Source: Mycobacterium sp.
Lineage (GTDB): Bacteria; Actinomycetota; Actinomycetes; Mycobacteriales; Mycobacteriaceae
Reading direction: 5' to 3'
Length of the DNA stretch: 49,391 nt
Assembly: GCA_031292695.1 (NCBI GenBank)
Contig: JARLGS010000479.1
Location: forward strand, 1-49,391
The notes under the pieces were generated by a model, which was not told the origin of the DNA, made no database searches, and saw only the letters and a list, made by a program, of their open reading frames with translations. The position numbers and the translations under genes were made by a program. This document shows positions 41,662 through 49,391 of the stretch, piece after piece; the stretch's first letter is position 1; each line of letters opens with the position of its first letter.

Positions 41662-42654
41662 ATGTATGCGATAACGTTCAACGGTTTTGGCGACCCCGAA
41701 GTCATGGAGTGGGCTCAGGTGACCGATCTGCCCGCACCTGGCCCCGGGCAGGTGGCCATCGACGTGGTGGCTGCCGGCGTGAACCGGGCCGATGTGATGC
41801 AGCGGATGGGCTTCTACCCGCCGCCGCCCGGTAGCAGTGACACCCCAGGCCTTGAGGTATCCGGATACATCGCCGAAGTCGGTGCCGGAGTGCAGGATTG
41901 GATGCCGGGCGATGCGGTCTGTGCGCTGCTGGCCGGCGGTGGCTACGCCGAGCGGGTCAACGTGGCAGCCACCCAGGTGCTGCCGGTGCCGCAAGGCGTC
42001 AGCGTCACCGCCGCGGCGGCGCTACCCGAGACCGCCGCGACCGTGTGGTCGAACGTGGTGATGACGGGAGGCTTGCAACGAGGACAGACCCTGCTGATTC
42101 ATGGCGGTGGCAGTGGAATCGGCACGCATGCAATACAAGTGGGCCGCGCATTGGGCGCCAACGTGGCGGTGACCGCGGGCACCCAGGACAAGCTGGATGC
42201 CTGCCGCGAACTCGGCGCACAGACGTTGATCAACTACCGGAACCAGGATTTCCCCGCGGTGGTCAACGCTGAGTACTCCGGCGCCAACGTCATTCTCGAC
42301 ATCATGGGCGGCAGCTACCTGGCCAAAAACGTGGAAGCCCTTGCCGAGAACGGCCATCTGACCATCATCGGTCTGCAGGGTGGGGCCACCGCGGAACTGA
42401 ATCTCGGTGCGCTGCTGTTCAAACGGGGGTCGGTGCACGCGACCAACCTGCGGCGCCGGCCCGAGCAGGGTCCTGGCTCCAAGGCTGAGATCATCACCGA
42501 ACTGCGAACGCGGCTGTGGCCGTTGATCGCTGAGGGGGCCGTCGCACCCGTCGTAGCCGCTGAAGTCCCGATCACCGATGCAGCCGAGGCGCATCGGCTG
42601 CTCGACTCCGCCAAGACGGTCGGCAAGGTGCTGCTGACCATCCGTGAGCCCTGA
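41662..42654 (+). CDS. NAD(P)H:quinone oxidoreductase (zeta-crystallin type)
   Basis: A 330-residue medium-chain dehydrogenase/reductase without the structural zinc site. The N-terminal GroES-like part has GVNRADVMQRMG and the cofactor part has HGGGSGIGTHAIQ (glycine motif AxxGxG). Family members reduce quinones or 2-enoyl substrates with NADPH. The C-terminus (AHRLLDSAKTVGKVLLT) is complete. Start ATG at 41662 with AAAGGAAA upstream is clear. It is convergent with a PucR regulator, with 23 bp between the stops. There is no sign of a shared operon with either neighbour. Confidence 0.9.
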   Translation: MYAITFNGFGDPEVMEWAQVTDLPAPGPGQVAIDVVAAGVNRADVMQRMGFYPPPPGSSDTPGLEVSGYIAEVGAGVQDWMPGDAVCALLAGGGYAERVNVAATQVLPVPQGVSVTAAAALPETAATVWSNVVMTGGLQRGQTLLIHGGGSGIGTHAIQVGRALGANVAVTAGTQDKLDACRELGAQTLINYRNQDFPAVVNAEYSGANVILDIMGGSYLAKNVEALAENGHLTIIGLQGGATAELNLGALLFKRGSVHATNLRRRPEQGPGSKAEIITELRTRLWPLIAEGAVAPVVAAEVPITDAAEAHRLLDSAKTVGKVLLTIREP

Positions 42655-42677
42655 GTTTGTCCCGTCGGGCCGAGAGG

Positions 42678-44180
42678 CTACCGACCATGGTCCAGCAGTG
42701 ACCGCGACTGCAGGGCCAGCCACAGCTGGGCGATGTCGGAGGTGTCGGCGAGCCGGGCCCCGGTGAGTTCTTCGACTTTGTGGATGCGGTACAGCACGGT
42801 CTGCCGGTGCACGTTCATGGCTTCGGCAGTGCGTTGCCAGGACCGTTGATTGGCCAGGAACGCCTCCAACGTTTCGACCAACCCGGTCCGGTGCTGCGCG
42901 TCATGCTCGATCAGCGGACCCAACCACCGCTCCACCATCGCCTGGGCGTCCTCGATTCCGCCCAGGCCCACCCACGGCGTCGCGGTGCCGTAGCGCACCA
43001 CGGCATCGCCGGTGCGCTGCGCGGTACCCAGCGCCCACGTCGCCTCTCGAGCCGCGTCGGCGCAGCGGTTGACCGTCTGCATCGCCCGACTGACACCGAC
43101 TCTGGCACTCGACCCGAGCGCACCCACGATGGCATCGACCGCGTCGTCGGTACTCGGGACCACCGCGTGCGCCACTCCCGACCGAAACGCCGTCACGTGT
43201 GGAATCCGTCTGCGCCACAACGCAACATGAAGGTCCCGAAGCCGACGGTCGTCGGCGCAGGCCGCCGAGACGAAGGCCGAGCTCGCCGGATCCAATCCGA
43301 AGGAGAGCAGCTGCCGGCGGCCGCCCCGCCGGTCGATGCTGCCGTCGAGTAACTGTGCGGTGAGCTCCGCACCCGAACGGCGCGTGTGCTCGAGGGCAAG
43401 GTGGGTCTGGGACAGCTCGAGAGCCACCACCGTCGCGGCATGTTGCATCAGCACGCCGTCGAGCGCCACGTTGCCCTCCCGGATGACGGCCAGCACTGCG
43501 TTGTCGTGGGTCGGCACTTCCCCGACCAATACCTCCACCCCGCTGGGAGTCAAGACTGACCGTGCACCCGCGACCAGGGTCCCCTGGGATGCGGTCAGGA
43601 TGGTGGCCTTCACCTCGTCCGGTGGATGCGGACCGTCGGGGTGATACGCCTCAGCAGTGACGCGATCGCAGACGAACACCGGGCACCGGAGTTCTTTGGC
43701 AATGGCATCCGCGGAGCGGGATCGCGCCACGTCCCCCGCGGTGGTGCGGCGGAGCGCATCGTAAATCCGCGCGGTGCGCATCAGCCGCTGCGACTGCTCG
43801 AGCAGCGTGGCCTCGGCGACGGCGCGGGAGATCGCCACGAACGGCATCGGATAACGAATCCAGAGCACTGGCAGTCCGAGACGTTCACTGGCCCGGTTGA
43901 ACCGCTGGGTGAGGCGCGGGCAGTACATCTGCTCACCGATCGCCAGCCCGCTGGCGCCGATCCGGTGCAACTCTTCGAGCAGCTGCTCCTGCTCGGCAGC
44001 CTCCGCCGGAAACGACATCCCGTTGGTCATCAGCAGTTCCCCGGCGCTGACCCACTGCCACGGTTCGGGCAGATCCGAAGTGTGGGTCCAGGTCACCTGC
44101 CGGTCGAGACCCGCCTTGCCGGAATACAAACGCAGCTGCAGATGCGGCATATCCAACAGTTCACGCACCGTGATACTCAC
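42678..44180 (-). CDS. PucR-family transcriptional regulator (left copy)
   Basis: A 500-residue regulator. Residues about 8-125 are a PucR-type N-terminal domain (LRLYSGKAGLDRQVTWTHTSDLPEPWQWVSAGELLMTNG). The central part (about 290-400) has a GGDEF-like CdaR fold. The C-terminal 60 residues are a helix-turn-helix of the HTH_30 type (FLANQRSWQRTAEAMNVHRQTVLYRIHKVEELTG). PucR proteins control purine, allantoin or amino-compound catabolism in response to the pathway substrate. It is the last gene on the left of a permease/oxidoreductase cassette on the same strand, 55 bp after the permease, and may autoregulate or control that cassette. Confidence 0.9.
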   Translation of the reverse strand: MSITVRELLDMPHLQLRLYSGKAGLDRQVTWTHTSDLPEPWQWVSAGELLMTNGMSFPAEAAEQEQLLEELHRIGASGLAIGEQMYCPRLTQRFNRASERLGLPVLWIRYPMPFVAISRAVAEATLLEQSQRLMRTARIYDALRRTTAGDVARSRSADAIAKELRCPVFVCDRVTAEAYHPDGPHPPDEVKATILTASQGTLVAGARSVLTPSGVEVLVGEVPTHDNAVLAVIREGNVALDGVLMQHAATVVALELSQTHLALEHTRRSGAELTAQLLDGSIDRRGGRRQLLSFGLDPASSAFVSAACADDRRLRDLHVALWRRRIPHVTAFRSGVAHAVVPSTDDAVDAIVGALGSSARVGVSRAMQTVNRCADAAREATWALGTAQRTGDAVVRYGTATPWVGLGGIEDAQAMVERWLGPLIEHDAQHRTGLVETLEAFLANQRSWQRTAEAMNVHRQTVLYRIHKVEELTGARLADTSDIAQLWLALQSRSLLDHGR

Positions 44181-44235
44181 AGCACAACGTTATCGACTCG
44201 GCGGCTGCGCGGGAAGCGCCAACTCCGGCGTCCGG

Positions 44236-45654
44236 TTATGGCGTCACCAGAACCGCGGCCGGCTGCCCACGCCGCGCCAGCGCCGTCATGGTGAAGTAGT
44301 ACAGCGGAGAGACCACGACGAGGCCGATGATGAACGAAATATCGGTATTGCCAAGTAGTTTGGCCATCGGTCCGGTGTAGGACGTGCCGATGATCATGAA
44401 CGGCAGTTGCACTCCGATGCCGATCAGGTAGCAGATGACCGCGGCCCAGTTGACCCGGCCGTAGCGGCCCCCATCGGCCGCGAAGAAGTCCTCGACGACG
44501 TAGTCGCCGTGCCGCACCAGGTAGAAGTCGACGAGATTCACTGCGGTCCAAGGGACTAGCGAACCCAGCAACAGGACCAGCAGGTTGTTGTACTTGGCGA
44601 CGAAGTCGTCGCCGGCCGCCAGCGCGACGGCAATCGCCAAAGTGCACAGGCAGCCGGCGATGATCGCGCGTTCGCGGGCCCGAGCGCTGAACTTCGGGAA
44701 GAAGGTCTGCAAGATCGTGATGGTGCACAGCGTGCCGCAGTACAGGTTCATCGCGTTGGTCGCCGCGACACCGATGCTGAACACCGCAACCACCAGCACA
44801 CTGATTCCGGCGGTGGCCTTGGTCAATGCGATCGCCGGGTCGTTGTCCAGCGCCAGCAGGCCGATACCCGCGCCGAGCAACATCGGCAGGATCGATCCGA
44901 TGGTGGTGCCCCAGTAGCTCATCCAGAACGCCGGCTTGGCGCCGGTCGCCTTGGGCAGGTACCGCGAATAGTCCGAAACGTAAGGGGCATAAGCGATCTG
45001 CCAGACCGCCGAGGCAGCGAAGGTACCCAGGAACCCGGCCGCGCTGGCCCCACCGCTGTGCAAGAAGTTACTCGGCACCGGGTGCACGATGAACGCCCAG
45101 ACAAACGCCAGCGCCAGCGTGATACCCGAGGCCCAGGTCATGATGCGCGCATAGGCATGGATCAGGTTGTAGCCCCAGATGGTTGCCGAGATGCTGACCG
45201 CCGCCAGGATGAGGATGCCGCCCTTGTTGCCGAGGAACGGCAGCACCGAGGCCAGTGATTCACCACCGAACACCAGGATCGAGATGAAGAACCCGGTGTA
45301 CATACACACCACCACGGCCACGATGAGCACCGCACCCAGTGACCCGAATTGGCCTTTGGTCTGGACCATCTGGGGCACGCCAAGGGTCGGCCCCTGGGCC
45401 GAGTGCAGGGCCATGAAGATGGCACCGAACAGGTTGCCCAACACTATCGCCAGTGCGGCCGACCATGCGGGTTGGCCAAACACCGTGGTCGCGAGCGCGC
45501 CGGTGACGATGGCCAGGATCATGATGTTGGTACCGAACCAGATGGTGAACATGTCCCGGTTCTTGCCGTGGCGTTGATGCTCCGGCACCGGCTGGATGGT
45601 GTTCTCTTCGATGGACGACGTGGATTCGGTTGACCGTGTGCGGGTTTGACTCAT
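44236..45654 (-). CDS. NCS1-family purine/cytosine-type permease
   Basis: A 472-residue transporter with about 12 membrane segments, of the nucleobase:cation symporter-1 family (cytosine, allantoin, hydantoin and thiamine/pyridoxine-type permeases). The N-terminal tail NTIQPVPEHQRHGKNRDMFTIWFGTNIM and the run GATTVFGQPAWSAALAIVLGNLFGA are typical. It imports a small N-heterocycle with Na+ or H+. Which one is not determined, but linkage to a GMC oxidoreductase and PucR regulators points to a compound that is then oxidised. It lies 17 bp after the subunit-3-like gene on the same strand. Confidence 0.9.
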   Translation of the reverse strand: MSQTRTRSTESTSSIEENTIQPVPEHQRHGKNRDMFTIWFGTNIMILAIVTGALATTVFGQPAWSAALAIVLGNLFGAIFMALHSAQGPTLGVPQMVQTKGQFGSLGAVLIVAVVVCMYTGFFISILVFGGESLASVLPFLGNKGGILILAAVSISATIWGYNLIHAYARIMTWASGITLALAFVWAFIVHPVPSNFLHSGGASAAGFLGTFAASAVWQIAYAPYVSDYSRYLPKATGAKPAFWMSYWGTTIGSILPMLLGAGIGLLALDNDPAIALTKATAGISVLVVAVFSIGVAATNAMNLYCGTLCTITILQTFFPKFSARARERAIIAGCLCTLAIAVALAAGDDFVAKYNNLLVLLLGSLVPWTAVNLVDFYLVRHGDYVVEDFFAADGGRYGRVNWAAVICYLIGIGVQLPFMIIGTSYTGPMAKLLGNTDISFIIGLVVVSPLYYFTMTALARRGQPAAVLVTP

Positions 45655-45671
45655 GATCTGGTCTTTCTTGA

Positions 45672-46064
45672 TCAGCGGATGGTGAAGCCGCGGTCGACGA
45701 CGTGCTCGAGCATGTCGATGTAGGTGTCCGTGTCATCGCGTGCCGCGCGCGGCGCGGCATCGTAGGGCAGCGCGGCTTTGACTGCTGGGCTGAGGAAGTA
45801 CGCGCCCGCCGTGAGGACGGTCAAGGCTTCGAACTGGTCGGGATGTTCCGCGGACAGATTGTCCAGTGCGGCTTCGGGGTCCGCGCCTGCGCTGGCGTCC
45901 AGCGCAGCGGCGAGGGCGGCGACGAGGTCGGGCCGGTAGCCCAGCACCTGGTCGAGCAGGGCGCCCGCAACGTCCGCGGCGGTGGCCGACGGCATGGTGT
46001 CGCTGGCGGGGATGAGAGTTTCGGCCAGTACGGTCAACACTTGGCGCTGTTCGGGATTGAGCAT
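45672..46064 (-). CDS. Gluconate-2-dehydrogenase-subunit-3-like protein
   Basis: A 130-residue small protein matching the C-terminal core of membrane gluconate 2-dehydrogenase subunit 3 (ETLIPASDTMP..., TVLTAGAYFLSPAVKAALPY). Classical members have a Tat signal; this one starts directly at MLNPEQRQVL, so it stays in the cytoplasm. It lies 7 bp after the GMC oxidoreductase gene and probably forms the second subunit of that enzyme, as in other actinobacterial GMC/subunit-3 pairs. No cytochrome subunit is present, so the natural electron acceptor is unknown. Confidence 0.8.
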   Translation of the reverse strand: MLNPEQRQVLTVLAETLIPASDTMPSATAADVAGALLDQVLGYRPDLVAALAAALDASAGADPEAALDNLSAEHPDQFEALTVLTAGAYFLSPAVKAALPYDAAPRAARDDTDTYIDMLEHVVDRGFTIR

Positions 46065-46071
46065 GGGGTCC

Positions 46072-47700
46072 TCAGAAGGCCGTCGGGATGCTGGAGCGGG
46101 TTTCGGCCAGATGCCGCATGGACCGCAGTGCGACGGCCATGATGGTGGCGGTGGGATTCATCCCGGTCGAGGTGACCATGACACTGCCGTCGATGATGAA
46201 CAGGTTCGGGATGTCATGCGTCCGGCACCATTCGTCGACCACGGAGGTGGCCGGGTCGGTGCCCATCTTGGTGGTGCCCAGCAGGTGCCAGGCGCTGTGC
46301 CGAACCACCGGAATCGGGTGCACCTCAACGGCTCCGGCGGCCTCGTGCGCCTCGACGGCCCGCGCCACGTTGAAGTCGAGCATCCGCCGGCAGTTCTCGC
46401 CGATGGTGTAGTGGATCTTGGCCGCGGGGATCCCGTCGGAGTCGGTGACATTGGGATCCAGCGTCACGGTGTTGGATTCGTCGGGCAGGTCTTCGGTGGT
46501 GATACCCCACTCGGTGTAGCGACCGAAGGTTCGCTGCAGCCGCGGGTGGAAGTTCGCGCCGAAGCCGTCGCGCCAGTTGTCGCCGGGCTCCCAAAGGGTC
46601 TGCGCCAGCGGGCCGCCCGTCGGCATCAGGTTCCACTTCGCGCCGCGGACGAATCCGCGGTCGGTGTCGGTCTCATAGAACTGCAGCGACTGCAACGCTT
46701 GGCCGGCCGGCCCCAGCCAGGTCTCCAGGTCTTCGTCGTACGCGCCGTAGACCGAGGCGTAGGGGTGAGTCATGAGCCGCTTGCCGACCAGGCCCGAGGA
46801 GTTGGCCAGGCCATCCGGAAAGAGCGAGTGGGCGGAGTTCAGCAAGAGGCGAGGCGTGCCGATTCCATTGGCCGCCAACACTGTTACCCGGGCCGCCTGG
46901 TGCTGCAGCGTGCCTTTGCGGTCGATGTACTCGGCGCCGGTCACCAGACCGAGGTCGTTCATAGTCAATCGGCTGACGCGGGCGCCGGTGACCAGCTGCA
47001 CCCCGAGCTTGATCGCGTCGCGCCAGTGGGTGATGTCGGTGCTGGCCTTAGCGCCGACAGGACAGCCGGATTCGCAAGCGCCGTAACGCATGCAGCCTTC
47101 CTGGTTCTTGTACTTGCGGGATGCGATGGCGTTCGGAGCCGGCCACCAGTGCCAGCCCAGCTTGTCCATTCCTTTGGCGGCGACCAGCCCGTACTTACCG
47201 ATCGGCAGCGGCGGCAGCGGGAAGGTGTGCGGGTCGGGATAGGCCGGGTCGCCTTCCAGGCCGGAGGCACCGATGTGGTGGGTCACCTCGTCGTAGAACG
47301 GGCGCAGGTCGTCGTAGCCGAATGGCCAGTCTTCGGCGACCCCATCGAGGGTCCTGACGCGAAAGTCCGATGGCATGGCGCGCACCCAATGTCCGGAGAA
47401 CATGATGGTGCTGCCGCCGACACCATTGAACATCAACGGCTCGACCGGACTCTCGGTGCTGTCGATCGGATAGTCGGCTTGGTTCTGCCGCACATTGGGG
47501 CTGGCGTTCCACTGCTTGAGCCGAGTGAGCTCCCACTCCGGCTTGCCGGCCGTGAAATCGTCCGGGCGGTTCCAGTCCCCCTGCTCGAGGCAGACCACCT
47601 TGAGCCCTTGGCGGGCCAGCTCCAGTGCCGCCACTCCACCGGAGGCACCGGCCCCGATGATCAAGACGTCAGGTTCATCCTCGATGGTTTCTGTGTTCAC
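46072..47700 (-). CDS. GMC-family FAD oxidoreductase
   Basis: A 542-residue flavoenzyme of the glucose-methanol-choline family, of the subgroup paired with a subunit-3 protein. The dinucleotide motif VLIIGAGASGG is near residue 10, GVGGSTIMFSG is the FAD loop, and the catalytic His lies in HLLGTTKMG with the partner Asn in GMNPTAT. It oxidises an alcohol group on a substrate probably brought in by the adjacent NCS1 permease. A Cys-containing segment (RYGACESGCPVGAKA) is typical of this subgroup. Start GTG at 47700 has GGAG eight bases upstream; GTG at 47709 is three codons further out. Confidence 0.9.
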   Translation of the reverse strand: MNTETIEDEPDVLIIGAGASGGVAALELARQGLKVVCLEQGDWNRPDDFTAGKPEWELTRLKQWNASPNVRQNQADYPIDSTESPVEPLMFNGVGGSTIMFSGHWVRAMPSDFRVRTLDGVAEDWPFGYDDLRPFYDEVTHHIGASGLEGDPAYPDPHTFPLPPLPIGKYGLVAAKGMDKLGWHWWPAPNAIASRKYKNQEGCMRYGACESGCPVGAKASTDITHWRDAIKLGVQLVTGARVSRLTMNDLGLVTGAEYIDRKGTLQHQAARVTVLAANGIGTPRLLLNSAHSLFPDGLANSSGLVGKRLMTHPYASVYGAYDEDLETWLGPAGQALQSLQFYETDTDRGFVRGAKWNLMPTGGPLAQTLWEPGDNWRDGFGANFHPRLQRTFGRYTEWGITTEDLPDESNTVTLDPNVTDSDGIPAAKIHYTIGENCRRMLDFNVARAVEAHEAAGAVEVHPIPVVRHSAWHLLGTTKMGTDPATSVVDEWCRTHDIPNLFIIDGSVMVTSTGMNPTATIMAVALRSMRHLAETRSSIPTAF

Positions 47701-47792
47701 CAGTCGCACTCCAAGTCAGGTCACTGCTGTGCGATCAATGATGCGTGCGTCACACTCGCCGCGCGACAGCGAATGCGCACAAGCCCCAGACC

Positions 47793-47818
47793 TCGCCTTG
47801 TGCATTCGCACAAGGCGA
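47793..47818. promoter_or_regulatory. 11-bp palindrome in the gap between the right PucR gene and the GMC cassette
   Basis: Arms 47793-47803 and 47808-47818 are exact reverse complements around ATTC. A third partial copy of the half-site (GCACAAG, 47777-47783) lies just to the left. It could be the terminator of the right PucR gene (stop 47864). Because it also lies about 95 bp upstream of the GMC start, it could be the operator that a PucR protein binds. The two roles are not exclusive. Confidence 0.45.
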
Positions 47819-47863
47819 AGAAACTGTCCTCCGACCGTGCACCGAGCCGCCATCCGCACCGCC

Positions 47864-49366
47864 TCATCCAGATGCGTTGCGCAGCCGCCGGGCCGCGATC
47901 GCGACAGCCAGCGTCGCCAATTGACCCGGTTCCTCGATGTCCACGTCGAGCAGGCGGGCGATCTGGCCCAGCCGGTAGTACAGAGACTGACGACGAATAT
48001 GCAGGTGCTTGGCGGCCTCAGCCTTGTTGCCTGCGCAGGCGATCAGCACCTCCAGGGTGCGGATCAGTTGTCCCCCCTTGGCGGCGTCGTCCCGCTCCAC
48101 CGCACCGACCTGGTCGTCGATGAACGCCCGCATCGACGGCGCATCACCGTAGCGAGACAGCAATCGTTCCAGCGCCAGCGCCTGCACCCCGAGCACCGGC
48201 CCGGCTGCCCCGATGTCCTGCCCGAGCCGGAGCGTCTCGCGCGCCTCTGTCATCGCCCTGGGCAGCATGTCGATCTCCTTGACAGCACGACTGACTGTGG
48301 CACACAACCGATTTCGCGACTGTCGCTCGATCCGGGCGGCGTCCTGCACGGCTGCGGCCAGATCAGCTTGCGGCTCGGTCGCCGGGACCGCGAGCACGCC
48401 GCACAGCAGACCGTCGACCAGTCCGAAGATGCCGTGCCCCACGCGGCTCATCAAGGTGTCGGCGACCATCGCGACCGATTCGACCCGCTGTGGGTCGATC
48501 GCCACGCATACGTAGCGCTGTCCCGACGTCGCGATGCCCGCGGCCCGCAGCCGGGTTTCGAGCACCCCATGATCGCTCGCCAGATTGGCCGCCAGCTGAT
48601 CGAGCACCAGCTGCTGCGCCCGCAGCATGCCTGCGATACCCGTCTGCTCCCGCATCAGGCACAGGCCCAGAACGGTGGGCGCCCGTTCCAGCACCGCGGC
48701 GCAAAGCAATTCGGGTGCACCCGAGGGATCGACCGACAGCCGGCCCCACGCCGTGCCGTCGACCATGACTGGCACCTCCGAACGGAGGCCACCCGTGCCC
48801 TCAGCGGAACCGGATTCGACCATTACCCGTCCGGCGTAGTCGCTGAGCCGCGCCGACGTGCCGAGCATCGCCGCGACCTGGGCGATCAGCTCGTGCAGCG
48901 TCGCGCCGCGGGCCAGCGCCTCGGACAAGGCACGTGACGTCTCGTCGGCGTACCGCAAGCGCGACACCGACTGGTCGATGAGCTCGCTGTTGACTGCCTC
49001 CGCGACCTCGGTGAACCGGAGCGTCGGAGCCAGCTCGACCACCGGGAACCCGAGCGGCTGTGCCTCGTCAACCATTTCCGGGGGCACCTGGGCGAACGTC
49101 CGACCGACTTCGAAGAACAGTCCGGCGACGCCCCGCTCGGCCAATCGGCGAACGTACAACCGGCGCCCGGTCTCGTCGATGCCGACGAGACCGACACCGT
49201 TGGTCAGCAGCACCTCGTCGCCGCGCAGCAGGCCAGCGATGTCATACAGATCAGTGGAGTGCACCCATCGCACGGCGTGATCCAGTCGGTCCAGGCCACT
49301 GAGCACTCTCGGGTTCGCCGAACGCAGCGACACGTGGGACAACACGTCGGCGACGGTCAAAGGCAT
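47864..49366 (-). CDS. PucR-family transcriptional regulator (right copy)
   Basis: A 500-residue regulator of the same family as the one at the left end of the cassette. Residues about 8-125 are the PucR N-terminal domain (VRWVHSTDLYDIAGLLRGDEVLLTNG), and the central section (about 290-400) is CdaR-like (ATSGQRYVCVAIDPQ). The C-terminal HTH reads IACAGNKAEAAKHLHIRRQSLYYRLGQIARLLDVD. Overall identity to the left copy is low, so they are separate lineages, not a recent duplication. The gene is upstream of and co-directional with the GMC/permease genes, separated by about 165 bp. Start ATG at 49366 is near the window end. Confidence 0.9.
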   Translation of the reverse strand: MPLTVADVLSHVSLRSANPRVLSGLDRLDHAVRWVHSTDLYDIAGLLRGDEVLLTNGVGLVGIDETGRRLYVRRLAERGVAGLFFEVGRTFAQVPPEMVDEAQPLGFPVVELAPTLRFTEVAEAVNSELIDQSVSRLRYADETSRALSEALARGATLHELIAQVAAMLGTSARLSDYAGRVMVESGSAEGTGGLRSEVPVMVDGTAWGRLSVDPSGAPELLCAAVLERAPTVLGLCLMREQTGIAGMLRAQQLVLDQLAANLASDHGVLETRLRAAGIATSGQRYVCVAIDPQRVESVAMVADTLMSRVGHGIFGLVDGLLCGVLAVPATEPQADLAAAVQDAARIERQSRNRLCATVSRAVKEIDMLPRAMTEARETLRLGQDIGAAGPVLGVQALALERLLSRYGDAPSMRAFIDDQVGAVERDDAAKGGQLIRTLEVLIACAGNKAEAAKHLHIRRQSLYYRLGQIARLLDVDIEEPGQLATLAVAIAARRLRNASG

Positions 49367-49391
49367 ACGACAGTATGGCCCATAGGGCGGA

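Noticed and set aside
41386..41994. Large minus-strand ORF overlapping the start of the quinone oxidoreductase
   Set aside because: It is antisense to a clear MDR-family coding region and has shadow-type composition.

Overview
The window looks like about 49 kb of chromosome from a fast-growing mycobacterium (Mycolicibacterium-like). The evidence is the high-GC coding bias, two tandem MspA-family outer-membrane porins, a cutinase, a LIP-family secreted lipase, a mycobacterial-type receptor Ser/Thr kinase, a class III adenylyl cyclase and several promoters of the mycobacterial SigF type (GTTT-N15-17-GGGTA). No rRNA, tRNA, CRISPR array, insertion sequence or prophage was seen. The first 87 bases are an uninterrupted run of C and are most likely not genomic.

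Layout. 0.1-2.5 kb: a short UvrA/DrrC-like ABC ATPase. 2.6-5.6 kb: a two-gene unit pairing a NRAMP-related transporter, whose signature residues point to Mg2+, with a soluble MgtE-N/CBS protein. 6.2-7.6 kb: tandem MspA-like porins, followed by a strong hairpin. 7.9-11 kb: a phoU-like gene broken by a deletion with frameshift, and the RNA-binding protein Tex. 11.2-13.7 kb: a membrane diguanylate cyclase and a secreted lipase. 14-16.7 kb: an ABC-type subunit that has lost its ATPase motifs, coupled to a YhgE/Pip membrane protein. 16.8-18.4 kb: a flavohemoglobin with a small membrane protein. 18.6-22.5 kb: a secreted Gly/Cys-repeat protein, a PAS-ANTAR regulator, an orphan SigB/F/G sigma factor, and three genes that each carry a matching SigF-type promoter (a zinc-ribbon protein, a cutinase and a shortened hemerythrin-like protein). 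22.6-27.4 kb: the three-gene osmoprotectant operon for N-acetylglutaminylglutamine amide (asnO, ngg, M42 peptidase). Its upstream gap holds a fourth SigF-type promoter followed by a tiny ORF folded into a perfect hairpin. 27.9-29.3 kb: a cytochrome P450.

29.5-35.5 kb is the most unusual block. It has a receptor Ser/Thr kinase with a duplicated Cys-rich extracellular domain, then a 1031-residue fusion of an FHA phosphopeptide-binding domain, a NapH/NosR-like Fe-S membrane module, a 2Fe-2S ferredoxin domain and a pyridine-nucleotide/FAD reductase, and then a convergent second FHA protein. Together these suggest phospho-controlled electron transfer at the membrane. 35.6-40.2 kb: a GlcD-like flavin oxidase, a three-helix-bundle protein, a class III adenylyl cyclase back to back with a ClC H+/Cl- exchanger, and a 76-residue amphipathic protein. 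40.3-42.7 kb: an extended SDR and a quinone oxidoreductase. 42.7-49.4 kb: a cassette of a GMC oxidoreductase, a gluconate-dehydrogenase-subunit-3-like protein and an NCS1 permease, flanked by two 500-residue PucR regulators.

Themes that tie genes together are stress and osmotic adaptation (sigma factor, PAS-ANTAR, NAGGN operon), envelope permeability and lipid hydrolysis (porins, cutinase, lipase), ion and pH homeostasis (NRAMP-related/MgtE-N pair, ClC/cyclase pair), and signal-controlled redox (kinase, FHA and Fe-S proteins). All functions are inferred from sequence reading alone.
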